A stretch of DNA of 64,000 nt from assembly GCA_951812805.1 (NCBI GenBank), contig CATOSZ010000006.1, forward strand, positions 1 through 64,000, read 5' to 3'. Below, piece after piece: positions 9,591 to 17,713 of this stretch. Each line of letters starts with the position of its first letter. The first letter of the stretch is position 1. The position numbers and the translations under genes were made by a program. The notes under the pieces are model-generated. The model was not told the DNA's origin. It ran no database searches and saw nothing but the letters and a program-made list of their open reading frames with translations. This stretch comes from an uncultured Alphaproteobacteria bacterium. Lineage in GTDB: Bacteria > Pseudomonadota > Alphaproteobacteria > GCA-2731375.

Positions 9591-10613
9591 ATGGCCTACA
9601 AGGTCGCCGTCGTCGGCGCCACCGGCGTCGTCGGACAGGAAATGTTGTCGATTTTGGAGGAGCGCGGCTTTCCCGTCTCGGAAGTCGTCCCGCTCGCCTC
9701 GCGCCGCTCGCTCGGCCGCGAGGTCTCCTTCGGCGATACGACCTTGAAATGCCGGGACCTGGAACAATACGACTTCACCGGCACCGACATCGCGCTGTTC
9801 GCCGCCGGCGGCGATACCGCGGGCGAGCATGGCCCGCGCGCGGCGGCCCAGGGCTGCGTCGTCATCGACAATTCCTCGCGCTTCCGCATGGACCCCGACG
9901 TGCCGCTGATCGTGCCGGAAGTGAACGCATCTGCGGTGGCCGGCTATACCAAGCGCAACATCATCGCCAATCCCAACTGCTCCACCGCCCAGCTCGTCGT
10001 GGCGCTGAAGCCGTTGCACGACCGGGCGGAAATCAAGCGCGTGGTCGTCGCCACCTACCAGTCCGCCTCCGGCGCCGGGCGCGACGCGATGGACGAGCTG
10101 TTCACCCAGACCAAGGGCGTCTACGTCAACGACGAGCCGACGCCGCAGCAGTTCACCAAGCAGATCGCCTTCAACGTCATCCCCCACATCGACAGCTTCC
10201 TCGACGACGGCCAGACGAAGGAAGAGTGGAAGATGGTGGCGGAGACCAAGAAGATCCTCGATCCTGCGATCAAACTGCATGCGACCTGCGTGCGGGTCCC
10301 GGTCTTCGTCGGCCACTCCGAGGCCGTCAACATCGAGTTCGCGCAGGAGATCGACGACGACGAGGCGCGCGAGATCCTGCGCGAGGCGCCGGGCTGTATG
10401 GTCCTCGACAAGCGGGAGGACGGCGGCTACGTGACGCCGATCGACTGTGTCGGCGATTTCGCCACCTACATCAGCCGCATCCGCGTCGATCCCACGGTGG
10501 AGAACGGCCTGTCGATCTGGGTGGTGTCGGACAATCTGCGCAAGGGCGCGGCCCTCAATGCGGTGCAGATCGCCGAACTGCTGGCCGCCCGCCACCTGAA
10601 GAAGGCGGCCTGA
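9591..10613 (+). CDS. asd: Aspartate-semialdehyde dehydrogenase
   Basis: A 340-residue cytosolic enzyme that reduces beta-aspartyl phosphate to aspartate semialdehyde with NADPH, on the route to lysine/diaminopimelate, threonine and methionine. It shows the Rossmann motif VVGATGVVGQEML (residues 7-19), the phosphate-binding SSRFRMD stretch, the catalytic cysteine C130 in NPNCSTAQ and the active-site RVPVFVGHSEAVN region. ATG 9591 starts exactly at the conserved N-terminus and has an AGGAG about ten bases upstream; further upstream in-frame sequence is antisense to the aldolase gene. A GTG-started Sel1 gene follows three bases after the stop. Confidence 0.96.
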   Translation: MAYKVAVVGATGVVGQEMLSILEERGFPVSEVVPLASRRSLGREVSFGDTTLKCRDLEQYDFTGTDIALFAAGGDTAGEHGPRAAAQGCVVIDNSSRFRMDPDVPLIVPEVNASAVAGYTKRNIIANPNCSTAQLVVALKPLHDRAEIKRVVVATYQSASGAGRDAMDELFTQTKGVYVNDEPTPQQFTKQIAFNVIPHIDSFLDDGQTKEEWKMVAETKKILDPAIKLHATCVRVPVFVGHSEAVNIEFAQEIDDDEAREILREAPGCMVLDKREDGGYVTPIDCVGDFATYISRIRVDPTVENGLSIWVVSDNLRKGAALNAVQIAELLAARHLKKAA

Positions 10614-10616
10614 GCC

Positions 10617-11324
10617 GTGCGCGCCCGCCTGGTCGGCGCCCTTCTCGCGGGCGCGCTGGCGCTCGGCGCGACGCCGGGGCTCGGCGATACCGCGCGCGGC
10701 CTCAAGGCCTTCAAGGGCGGCTTCCACGAGGTCGCCCGCAAGGAGTTCGAGACCTCGGCCGCCGAGGGCGACAAGGTCGCCATGTATTCCCTGGGCGTGA
10801 TGCAGGCGCAGGGCGTCGGCGGCTTCGAGCGCGACATGGCCAAGGCCGCCGAGTGGTTCACCAAGTCGGCCGATCTCGGCTTCGCCGAGGCGCAGCACGC
10901 GCTCGGCCGGGTCTATCACGGCGGCGGCGTGGGCACGCGGGACGTTCCCAAGGCGGTCGGCTGGTTCGAGAAGGCCGCGGCCAACGGCAACCTGGAGTCG
11001 GAGCTGGCGCTGGCCTCGATCTTCTACCGTGGCGACGGGGTCGAGAAGGACTTCGAGCGCAGCGCCAAGCACATCCGCCGCGCCGCCGAGGCCGGGATTT
11101 CGACGGCGCAGATGCACCTCGGCTATATCCACCGCCAGGGCCACGGCGTCGAGAAGGCGGTTGACGAGGCCTATTACTGGCTGTTCCTGGCCATGCAGAA
11201 CGGCCTGAGCGAGGCGGCCAGCGTCATCAGTGCTATTCCGGAGGCGGAGCTTTCGACGGCGCGCCGCCTGGAACTGGAAGGCAAGGCCAACGATTTCGAG
11301 CCGAAGGTGCCGGCGCAGAAATAG
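10617..11324 (+). CDS. Secreted Sel1-like repeat protein
   Basis: A 235-residue protein starting at GTG, three bases after the asd stop. Residues 1-23 form a signal peptide (basic start, Ala/Leu-rich core), so it is probably periplasmic. The rest is four Sel1-like repeats, each with an ALG/SLG helix followed by GV-x-x-D-x-x-KA-x-x-WF (for example near 60-95, 96-131 and 132-167). Sel1 repeats form alpha-solenoids for protein contacts; no catalytic domain is visible. It is likely co-transcribed with asd, though a functional link is not obvious. Confidence 0.85.
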   Translation: MRARLVGALLAGALALGATPGLGDTARGLKAFKGGFHEVARKEFETSAAEGDKVAMYSLGVMQAQGVGGFERDMAKAAEWFTKSADLGFAEAQHALGRVYHGGGVGTRDVPKAVGWFEKAAANGNLESELALASIFYRGDGVEKDFERSAKHIRRAAEAGISTAQMHLGYIHRQGHGVEKAVDEAYYWLFLAMQNGLSEAASVISAIPEAELSTARRLELEGKANDFEPKVPAQK

Positions 11325-11346
11325 TCGGCGCCCGTGACCCCTGAAA

Positions 11347-12648
11347 TCAGGCGTTCCGGCGCTGTCGGCGCAGCTTGGCGAAGGTGAGGTTGATGCCGAG
11401 CCAGGCGGCGATGTTCGGTGGGAAATCCCGGCGGTGGCGATCGAGCAGGGGGTTGTCCGGAAAAGACAGTTCCCGTCCGAGGATTCGTTCGGCCATGGTC
11501 TGGCCGGCGACCTGGCTCATCAGGACGCCGCGTCCCGAATAGCCCTCGGCGAAGTGGACGTTGCCCAGCGCCTCGAGCCTGCCGATCGAGGGCAGGCCGT
11601 CCATGGTGAGCGCAATCTTGCCGCCCCAGCCCCGCTTGAACTCGAGGTCGGCCAGCCTCGGAAAGCGGCGATGGAAGAACGCCGACATTTTCGCATATGT
11701 GGCGGGCACGTTGCTGGCGTCGCGGTTTTGGTCGAACGGACAATGCGCGTTGGTCGCATCGACCATGAACAGGCGGCCGTCGCGCCCGGTCCTGAGGCAC
11801 CAGAATTGCGTATGGGTGCTGTAGATGTTTTCCCGGTTCGGCCAGGCGAGCGCGTCCCACTGCCGGTTGCTCAACGGCTCGCTGGCGATGACGTAGCTGT
11901 AGGTCTGCCGGATCTTCCGGTTGAGCGAGGCGACCGGCCCCCGGTAACCGCCGGTCGCGAGCGCCAGGGCCGCCGTGCGAACCTCCCCCTTGTCCGTGCG
12001 CACCGTGACGGTATCGCCGGCGAGGATCTCGAGACAGGGCGAATTGTCGAAGATCCGCACGCCGAGGGCCAGCGCGGCACGCTTCATGCCGAGCACCAGC
12101 TTGCCGGGATGGAGGTCGCGATTGCAGGGCAGGTGGAGGCCGGCCACGGTTTCGACGGCGCCGAAGCGGCGCGCCGTCTCGCCGGCGTCGAGCAGGTGCG
12201 CCTCGGCCCCGATCTCGGCGTAGGCCCGGGCCTGGCGTTGCAACAGCTCGCCTTCGCCGGGATCCGTCGCGATCAGGATCGAGCCGGCCGCATTGAAGTC
12301 GCAGTCGATGTCGTAGTCGGCACAGAGCCTCTCGATCAGTTCGATGCCGTGCAGCCCGGCCCGGTGCAGGGCCGCGGTGGTCTCCCGGCCATGCCCAGCC
12401 AGTGTCTCGATGATCCGATTGCCGATCGGCGTCGGCGTCAGCCCGAGATTGCGCCCCGAGCTGCCACCGCCCGCCGCCGCCGCATCGAGCAGCACGACCT
12501 CCATCTCTGGCTGCAGCCGCTTCAGATGGATCGCCGTCGCCAGGCCGGTGAACCCGCCACCGACGATCACCGCGTCGGCACTGAGGGTCTCACCCAACGC
12601 CGGTTGCGGCGACGGCGCGCCGTCGAGCCAATAGATGCTCCCGTTCAT
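11347..12648 (-). CDS. FAD-dependent oxidoreductase, DAO family (PuuB-like)
   Basis: A 433-residue D-amino-acid-oxidase-family flavoenzyme. The dinucleotide-binding motif VIVGGGFTGLATAIHL lies at about residues 27-42. Next come GGGSSGRNLGL, a central substrate domain, and the C-terminal FAD motif GYSGRGVLMSQVAGQTMAE. It resembles gamma-glutamylputrescine oxidase and other amine/amino-acid oxidases, which release an aldehyde or keto acid, NH3 and H2O2. It converges with the Sel1 gene (22 bp apart). About 195 bp from its 5' end are duplicated upstream at 13027-13220. Confidence 0.88.
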   Translation of the reverse strand: MNGSIYWLDGAPSPQPALGETLSADAVIVGGGFTGLATAIHLKRLQPEMEVVLLDAAAAGGGSSGRNLGLTPTPIGNRIIETLAGHGRETTAALHRAGLHGIELIERLCADYDIDCDFNAAGSILIATDPGEGELLQRQARAYAEIGAEAHLLDAGETARRFGAVETVAGLHLPCNRDLHPGKLVLGMKRAALALGVRIFDNSPCLEILAGDTVTVRTDKGEVRTAALALATGGYRGPVASLNRKIRQTYSYVIASEPLSNRQWDALAWPNRENIYSTHTQFWCLRTGRDGRLFMVDATNAHCPFDQNRDASNVPATYAKMSAFFHRRFPRLADLEFKRGWGGKIALTMDGLPSIGRLEALGNVHFAEGYSGRGVLMSQVAGQTMAERILGRELSFPDNPLLDRHRRDFPPNIAAWLGINLTFAKLRRQRRNA

Positions 12649-13026
12649 GCCAATCGATCTTTCTAAAACGCCCGGCTTTCAAGCGACACTCGCTTCCCCG
12701 TCGCCGGCGATCTTATCCGATGACGTCCGGCGCACCAAAATGCCGCGAGCATATGCGCTTGGATAAGATGCGAAGGGGTCTACATAGCGCCGTTGGCATG
12801 GTACGGACCGTGCCGTTCGGTGATCTCACTGCGGAACCGGAGACCTCGGGTCCGTTGATCTCGGTCAGCCACCGACCCTCTCAGCATTATCCAGCGGGGA
12901 GCTATTTGCATATCCGCCAAATGAGGCGATCATGAGTGATAGGTCCCGGATGCACAGGGGTCAAGTCTTGCTTTTTGCCTAGAGAACCCTAATAAATGCA
13001 AAATACAAGACCTTACCCCTTTTACA
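12649..13026. other. Non-coding stretch upstream of the FAD oxidoreductase
   Basis: No credible gene is seen. It should hold the promoter of the oxidoreductase gene (minus strand). A 9-bp inverted repeat, ATCTTATCC at 12710-12718 and GGATAAGAT at 12761-12769, encloses 42 bp. A REP-like imperfect palindrome occupies 12957-13019 and is listed separately. Confidence 0.5.
12957..13019. repeat. REP-like imperfect palindrome 1
   Basis: Two 22-base arms, 12957-12978 and 12998-13019, pair with four mismatches around a 19-bp spacer. Each arm begins, read outward-in, with GGGGT and contains GTCTTG. The pattern GGGGTCA-x-GTCTTG resembles repetitive extragenic palindromes linked to REP-associated tyrosine transposases, but no such transposase gene is in this window. 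It lies eight bases before a duplicated gene fragment. Confidence 0.6.
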
Positions 13027-13220
13027 CGATTGCCGATCAGCGTCAGCCCGAGATTGCGCCCCGAGCTGCCACTGCCCGCCGCCGCCGCATCGAGCAGCAC
13101 GACCTCCATCCCCGGCTGCAACCGCTTCAGATGGATCGCCGTCGCCAGACCGGTGAATCCGCCGCCGACGATGGTGGCATCGGCCGTGAGGGTCTCACCC
13201 AATGCCGGTTGCGGCGGCGG
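13027..13220 (-). pseudogene. Duplicated 5' fragment of a DAO-family FAD oxidoreductase gene
   Basis: About 194 bp nearly identical to 12418-12613, the 5' part of the intact oxidoreductase gene on the same strand. It encodes the same Rossmann segment (ATIVGGGFTGLATAIHL, then GSGSSGRNLGL) with scattered substitutions and a 6-bp deletion, and then runs out of homology. No start matching the full gene and no catalytic remainder exist, so it is non-functional. It sits between two REP-like palindromes. It could be a partial duplication of the neighbour or the remnant of a second paralogue. Confidence 0.82.
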
Positions 13221-13231
13221 TGTAGGGTTTT

Positions 13232-13300
13232 GGGGTCAGGACTTGAATGTTGAATTTTCACGCGCCCGCCATTCGAATTCAACATTCAAGTCCTGACCCC
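13232..13300. repeat. REP-like perfect palindrome 2
   Basis: A perfect 25-bp inverted repeat with arms at 13232-13256 and 13276-13300 and a 19-bp GC-rich spacer. Arms begin GGGGTCAGGACTTGAATG. A second short copy of the outer motif (CTGACCCCTTGG) follows to about 13312. A single degenerate arm of the same family (three mismatches over 23 bases) lies at 15952-15974. Such palindromes can form stable stem-loops in RNA or single-stranded DNA. Confidence 0.8.
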
Positions 13301-13585
13301 TTGGACTGACCCCTTGGAAGAGGCATCGCCGAGTCAACGAACACCCGAGGCACCGCCAGGCCACCTCGCAACATGCCGCTGCCCCCGGCACGGGCCAGTC
13401 GAGCTCATATCCTATATTTGGCCCGATATAGGCCGTCGGTGAGAAGACAAGGCTCGCCCCCGTGGGATCGTGCTATGTCGCCTGGGTGCATGACCTTCAG
13501 GGCTGTCCAAGATTTTCTTAGCCCAGCACCGTATCGTTCTAGCAAGATACAGAACTGAACTACTGCACCGGCGCGCTCTGTATCT
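13301..13585. other. Non-coding stretch between palindrome 2 and the split lipoprotein gene
   Basis: No gene is supported here. A short dyad (CCTATAT, 8-base gap, ATATAGG) lies near 13410-13431. Composition is mixed and there is no domain-like open frame. Confidence 0.4.
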
Positions 13586-14055
13586 TCAAAATCCTAACCC
13601 ATGCTTATAGGCACCAAATCCATCAAAAACCGATTTGCGAACATCGGTGAATTCTATCTTCGGATACTTCTTTCGGAGTATTGGAATATCGCGATCATAC
13701 TCGTCGGCGGCTGCAACACCCAAACTCTTGGGAAAATGGCTGAAAAACTCCCAATTGACCTTCCGGTATGTTGTCGTAAAATTGATAGCACCGACGTATA
13801 CCATCTCCCCTGCGCCGACCCGAGCCGTCGAAGGCGGTTTCCCGGGAAGCGTATAGATATTCTGCCTATAGCTTTGGAACTGGGAAATAAACGCTTCGAT
13901 GTGATAATGCCCTGGCGGCACTTCCATGACAAAAACACGACCATAACTATTGGGACTCTTCGGAAAATCTCCCGACTGCTCTGCTCTCCTTCTGTGTAGT
14001 GATTCGGTGGCGCTATGGGTCTCATCCTGATTTCCAAAGTGGATCGATATGCTAG

Positions 14056-15599
14056 CAGCCTGTCGGACTCGGGCATGCAAGGATTGGTAAGATTGGCTTG
14101 GCGGGCGTCGATGTCATGGATTTACCCCCATGAAGTTGCGAACGCGGGTTGGCCCGCCCGTTCAGGCGTGGCTGAGGACGAACATCCGCTTGATGTTCCA
14201 GGAGAGCGTGGCCAAGGTCCATTCCCCCTTCGCCTTGTCGAGGCCGCGCAGGCTGAACTGACGCAAGCCCATCACCGATTTGATGATGCCGAACACCGGC
14301 TCCGGCGTCTGCTTGCGAAGCGCGTAGAGCGCCCGGCCCTCGGGTGTGGCCAGGCGATGGCACATCGCCTCGAGCGGCGTCGGATCCTCGGGCGCTGGCG
14401 GCGCCTCGGCGAAGCGGTCCCGCCAGGAAAGATGGTGGTGCTCCCGGCCGAGCGCGATCAGCGGCGCGATCTCCGCTTCCCCGCAGGCCTCGACGTTGGC
14501 CTGGCTGAAGTAGCCGCTGTCCGCCAACAGGGTCTCGACCTCGCCAAGCCCGTCCGGCAGGCCGGCGAGTGCTTCGAGCGTCGGTTCGATCTGCTGCTTG
14601 TCGTTCGCCGCCTGCACCACGTCGGCGCTGACCACCAGCAGGCTGCCGGCGGCCACCGCAGCCTGGGCGTTGTAGCACTGCTCGAAGCCGCCGCCGGCCA
14701 CCGGCATGATGCGCGAGTCCGGGTCCGTCAGGTTGACCTGGTCCTTCGCCCGTGGCCCCGGCTCCGGCGGCTTCGGTGGCCGCCCGCCCGGCTTGCGGCC
14801 GGTCCGCGTTTCCTTCGCCTCGCGGGCTGCCAGCTTCTCTTCGTACTCCGCCTGCTCCCGCGCATGACGCTCGGCCGCCCGCGCCTCGATCTCCGCCTTC
14901 GCCGCGGCGATCGCCGCCAGCCGGTCCTCGCGCCGTGCCAGCTCCTCCGGCACGCTCATGCCGTCGGGAACCTCGGACCGGTCCGCCGCTTCCGCCAACG
15001 CCATCAACTCCGCCACCTCGGCCCGCAGCCGGGCTTCGATCTCGCCCGCACGCTGCCACGACAGGGCGCTGTGCCGGCTCGCGTCGGCATGGATCTTCGT
15101 CCCGTCCAGCGCCACCGTGCCCAGTTGCAGCATGCCGGCCTGCCGCGCCAGCAGCAGAACCTGCACGAACAGCCCCTCGATCAGCGGCAGGAAGCGACGG
15201 CGGAACGTGGCGATCGTGTCGTGGTCGGGGTGGTCGTTTGCCGCGATGAAGCGGAAGGCCACCGAATCATAGCTCGCCCGCTCCAGCTTCCGGCTGGAAT
15301 GCACCCCCGTCGCGTAGCCGTAGATCAGCAGGCCCAGCAGGACGCTCGGGTGATGCGCCGCCGAGCCCGAACCACGATAGGCCTTCACGAACGCAGAGAG
15401 ATCCAGCTGCTCCAGCACATCGACCACGAAGCGCGCCAGATGACGATCAGGCAGCCATTCGTCCACCGAAGGCGGCAGAAGATAGCTGGTCTCCCGGTCA
15501 ACCTGTCGAAAGTTGCTCATCACAAAATCACCGCGCAGGAGAGAATCAGACCGTGACAGTGAATCTCATCTCGAAACTCGGCTCAAGTCCGACAGGCTG
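14056..15599 (-). mobile_element. IS1182-family insertion sequence, copy 1
   Basis: A 1544-bp element with terminal inverted repeats CAGCCTGTCGGACT (14 bp perfect, 17 of 19 overall). It is flanked on both sides by CTAG (14052-14055 and 15600-15603), a duplicated 4-bp palindromic target. It carries one transposase gene on the minus strand. The same element is at 19902-21445 and 39277-40820 in the same orientation. It interrupts a lipoprotein gene. Confidence 0.93.
14162..15520 (-). CDS. IS1182-family transposase (copy 1)
   Basis: A 452-residue DDE transposase. It has an N-terminal DUF772-type domain ([17 protein letters not shown] then [15 protein letters not shown]), a first catalytic Asp at D139 ([12 protein letters not shown]), a long charged helical insert (about 155-250, probably coiled coil), D334 in LLADSGYFS and E407 in [12 protein letters not shown] at 15520 has GGTGA upstream and is preferred to the adjacent GTG codon at 15523. 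Protein is identical in all three copies. Confidence 0.93.
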   Translation of the reverse strand: MSNFRQVDRETSYLLPPSVDEWLPDRHLARFVVDVLEQLDLSAFVKAYRGSGSAAHHPSVLLGLLIYGYATGVHSSRKLERASYDSVAFRFIAANDHPDHDTIATFRRRFLPLIEGLFVQVLLLARQAGMLQLGTVALDGTKIHADASRHSALSWQRAGEIEARLRAEVAELMALAEAADRSEVPDGMSVPEELARREDRLAAIAAAKAEIEARAAERHAREQAEYEEKLAAREAKETRTGRKPGGRPPKPPEPGPRAKDQVNLTDPDSRIMPVAGGGFEQCYNAQAAVAAGSLLVVSADVVQAANDKQQIEPTLEALAGLPDGLGEVETLLADSGYFSQANVEACGEAEIAPLIALGREHHHLSWRDRFAEAPPAPEDPTPLEAMCHRLATPEGRALYALRKQTPEPVFGIIKSVMGLRQFSLRGLDKAKGEWTLATLSWNIKRMFVLSHA

Positions 15600-15766
15600 C
15601 TAGGAAGCGGGACATCCGAGCGCCCGAACATGCTGAGCGAGCCAACGAGAAGTCCATTCTTCTGTGACTTCCATCCTTCGTTTCTGGATTTCAGGCCGCG
15701 TGGCGATATGCAGCCGGAGAGAATCAGTGACAGGGCGCAAATCACAATGATGAAGATTCGGTACAT

Positions 15767-16039
15767 TACCCTGCCTTTCCTAGTACCAGGAAGCGCGACA
15801 CCACTTCAGGAAAGCTCAGGTCGCGCAGTACATGAGATTCATTTCACATAGTACTAGCACGATCATCTTCCATCAATAGAATTTACCATTGCTCGGCGAA
15901 CCATCAGATTCAGGTCTTGGAAACGGAATTCCAATCGAGGAGTCGCCGGATTTCAACATTCATGACCCGACCCCGAAAGGAAAGGAGATCACGAGCGGGG
16001 TGGGTCGGTGAGACCGGGGGTACTCGGTGCCGACGCCCC
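15767..16039. other. Non-coding region upstream of the split lipoprotein gene
   Basis: No gene is supported. It should contain the promoter of the lipoprotein gene on the minus strand. A solitary REP-like arm lies at 15952-15974, related to the palindrome at 13232-13300 with three differences over 23 bases. The 3' end of the acidic hypothetical gene begins at 16040. Confidence 0.45.
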
Positions 16040-16669
16040 TCAAAACAAATGAAAGCTCAATCCCGTCAGCCCGACCGGCCAGCGCCCGGTTTCGAACAGG
16101 CGGAACTTCAGGGCGAAGGGGTGTTCGTCTTCCACTTCGGCGGCCAGGACCAGGGCGGCCTGGTGGGCGGCCTGGGCGCCGGCGCCGGCGACGGCGCGGA
16201 TCAGCTCCTCGTCGAGGATGCCGTCGCGGGCCGCCGCGACCTCGGCGCCGAGGCGGATCGCCTCGCCCGCCCGGCTGGCGACATGGGCCAGCGCCACTTC
16301 GAGCTGGGCCTCGCCGATGCGTTCGGCCGCGTCCATCATCAACGCGGCGCGCAGGCCTTCCTCCGCCTCCCACCAGGGGCTGTTCCAATCGACGCTGGCC
16401 GCCGCGTCCGCCGCCTCCTCCCAGTCCGCGATCGGCACCACGGTGCAGTCGGGAAAGCCCAGCGCGGCGAGATAGGCCTCCGTCCACTCGATCTCGTCCT
16501 CGTCCAGCTCGTTGCCGATGTTCTGGAACCAGCCGAGATCCGGCACCAGCCGGGCGAAGCGGGCGAGCGCGCGCAAGCCCGGGTAGTCATCGAGATCGAG
16601 GTCGAGTTCCTCCTCCAGCTCGGCCTCGTCCGGGGCGTCGCCCGGGGCGTCGAAGGGGATCTCCGTCAT
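16040..16669 (-). CDS. Hypothetical acidic protein, third gene of the cupin operon
   Basis: A 209-residue protein of no family I recognise. The N-terminus is very acidic (DEAELEEELDLDLDD, residues 14-28). The middle has Trp-rich stretches (WTEAYLAALG, then DWNSPWWEAEEGLRAALM), and a long Ala-rich helical region follows. No signal peptide, membrane segment or Cys-based metal site is visible, so it is probably cytosolic. Its ATG overlaps the stop of the gentisate dioxygenase-like gene as ATGA, so it is translated from the same message and probably serves the same pathway, as a partner protein or small enzyme. Function unknown. Confidence 0.75.
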   Translation of the reverse strand: MTEIPFDAPGDAPDEAELEEELDLDLDDYPGLRALARFARLVPDLGWFQNIGNELDEDEIEWTEAYLAALGFPDCTVVPIADWEEAADAAASVDWNSPWWEAEEGLRAALMMDAAERIGEAQLEVALAHVASRAGEAIRLGAEVAAARDGILDEELIRAVAGAGAQAAHQAALVLAAEVEDEHPFALKFRLFETGRWPVGLTGLSFHLF

Positions 16670-17712
16670 GCGTTGCCGCGCCGCTCGCGCCAGAGGCCGA
16701 GGGCGCGCTGTACCGGGCGATCCGAGAAGCTGAACAGCACGGCCTCGTCCACCGCCTCGTGCGCATGGCGGGCCCAGGCGGGCACGACGAAGGTATCGCG
16801 CGGGCCCCAGGACAGGACCTCGTCGCCGATGCGCGTGCGGCCCCGGCCCTCGACGACGGAGAATATCTGGCCGTCGGTCGCCTGGTAGTCCTGCCCGACG
16901 AAACCCGCCGGCAGCAGCTGCATGTAGGTGCCCATGGTGGCAATCGCCGGCCCGCCCGTCTCGGGATTGACGTAGGCGAGTTTCAGGCCGTGGCAGGCGT
17001 CCCAGTCTTCGGCCCGGGCCATCTGCGCGAGCGCCTCGCGGGTCCGGGCGTAGGGATAGTGGAAGACCGGCGATACCGGCCGGCTGGCCGGTTCGTGGTC
17101 GACCGGCAGCAGCCCGGTGCCGTAGCGCGCCAGGCTGTCGCCGGCGGGGCGCGCCTCGCCCTGGGCGTCGTCCTCGTGGCCCTCGGCGAAGGTGGTCTTG
17201 AACAGGCCGACGATGGGGATGTCGAGGCCGTCGAGCCAGATCATCGGTTCCGCCGCCTCGTTGCCGTGATCGTGCCAGCACCAGGTCGGCGTGATGACGA
17301 AATCGCCCGGCGCCATGTAGGCCCGCTCCCCCTCGACCGCGGTATAGGCGCCCTCGCCCTCGACGACGAAGCGCAGCGCGCTTTGGGTGTGGCGATGCGC
17401 CGGCGCGATTTCGCCCGGCAGGATCAGCTGCATCCCGGCATAGAGGGTGTCGGTCGCCATCGAGGTCCCGGCAAGGCCCGGGTTCTCCAGCACCAGGACC
17501 CGGCGCTCCGCCTCCATGGCGCTGATCAGGCCACCGGATTCGAGGATGTCGTCGCGGATCTCGTCGTAGTGCCAGACCACCGGCCGGGCCGCCGGCGTCG
17601 GCTCGCGTCGCACCAGGCTGTGAAAGACCTCCCAGAGCGGGGCCATGTTCCGCGTCGCGATGCGGTCGTAGAAGGCCTGGCGTTCGGCCGGGATGGCGCC
17701 CCCGCCGCTCAT
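16666..17712 (-). CDS. Gentisate 1,2-dioxygenase-like bicupin
   Basis: A 348-residue double-cupin protein related to gentisate 1,2-dioxygenase and 1-hydroxy-2-naphthoate dioxygenase, Fe(II) ring-cleaving enzymes. The first cupin has the iron motif GEIAPAHRHTQSALRFVVEG and a later TPTWCWHDHGNE with the third His. The second cupin (about 240-340) has weaker ligand motifs (YQATDGQIFSVVEGRG, PAWARHAHEAVDE). The start is one base after the amidotransferase stop, and the gene overlaps the next by four bases, so it is the middle of a three-gene operon. The aromatic substrate cannot be fixed from sequence; gentisate or salicylate are the family norm. Confidence 0.85.
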   Translation of the reverse strand: MSGGGAIPAERQAFYDRIATRNMAPLWEVFHSLVRREPTPAARPVVWHYDEIRDDILESGGLISAMEAERRVLVLENPGLAGTSMATDTLYAGMQLILPGEIAPAHRHTQSALRFVVEGEGAYTAVEGERAYMAPGDFVITPTWCWHDHGNEAAEPMIWLDGLDIPIVGLFKTTFAEGHEDDAQGEARPAGDSLARYGTGLLPVDHEPASRPVSPVFHYPYARTREALAQMARAEDWDACHGLKLAYVNPETGGPAIATMGTYMQLLPAGFVGQDYQATDGQIFSVVEGRGRTRIGDEVLSWGPRDTFVVPAWARHAHEAVDEAVLFSFSDRPVQRALGLWRERRGNA

Positions 17713-17713
17713 G

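Larger units (their letters stand above)
13586..15766 (-). pseudogene. Lipoprotein gene interrupted by an IS1182-family element
   Basis: The 5' part (15766 down to 15600) encodes a lipoprotein signal peptide ending LILSGC, with the lipidated Cys at residue 19. The 3' part (14055 down to 13586) continues the protein. Removing the 1544-bp IS and one of its two flanking CTAG copies gives 633 bp, one uninterrupted frame of 210 residues, with the junction reading DVPLPSISIHFGN. The mature part has a PPGHYHIEAF strand and a later GAGEMVYVGAINF motif, as in small lipoproteins with a PEGA/DUF2846-like beta-sandwich; that family assignment is tentative. Function unknown. As it stands only a 5' stub fused to IS sequence could be translated. 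Confidence 0.85.

Noticed and set aside
12720-12935. Small gene upstream of the FAD oxidoreductase
   Set aside because: The 71-residue frame has no ribosome site, no domain and atypical composition.
12957-13300. CRISPR array
   Set aside because: There are only two different inverted repeats, not regularly spaced direct repeats, and no cas genes are present.
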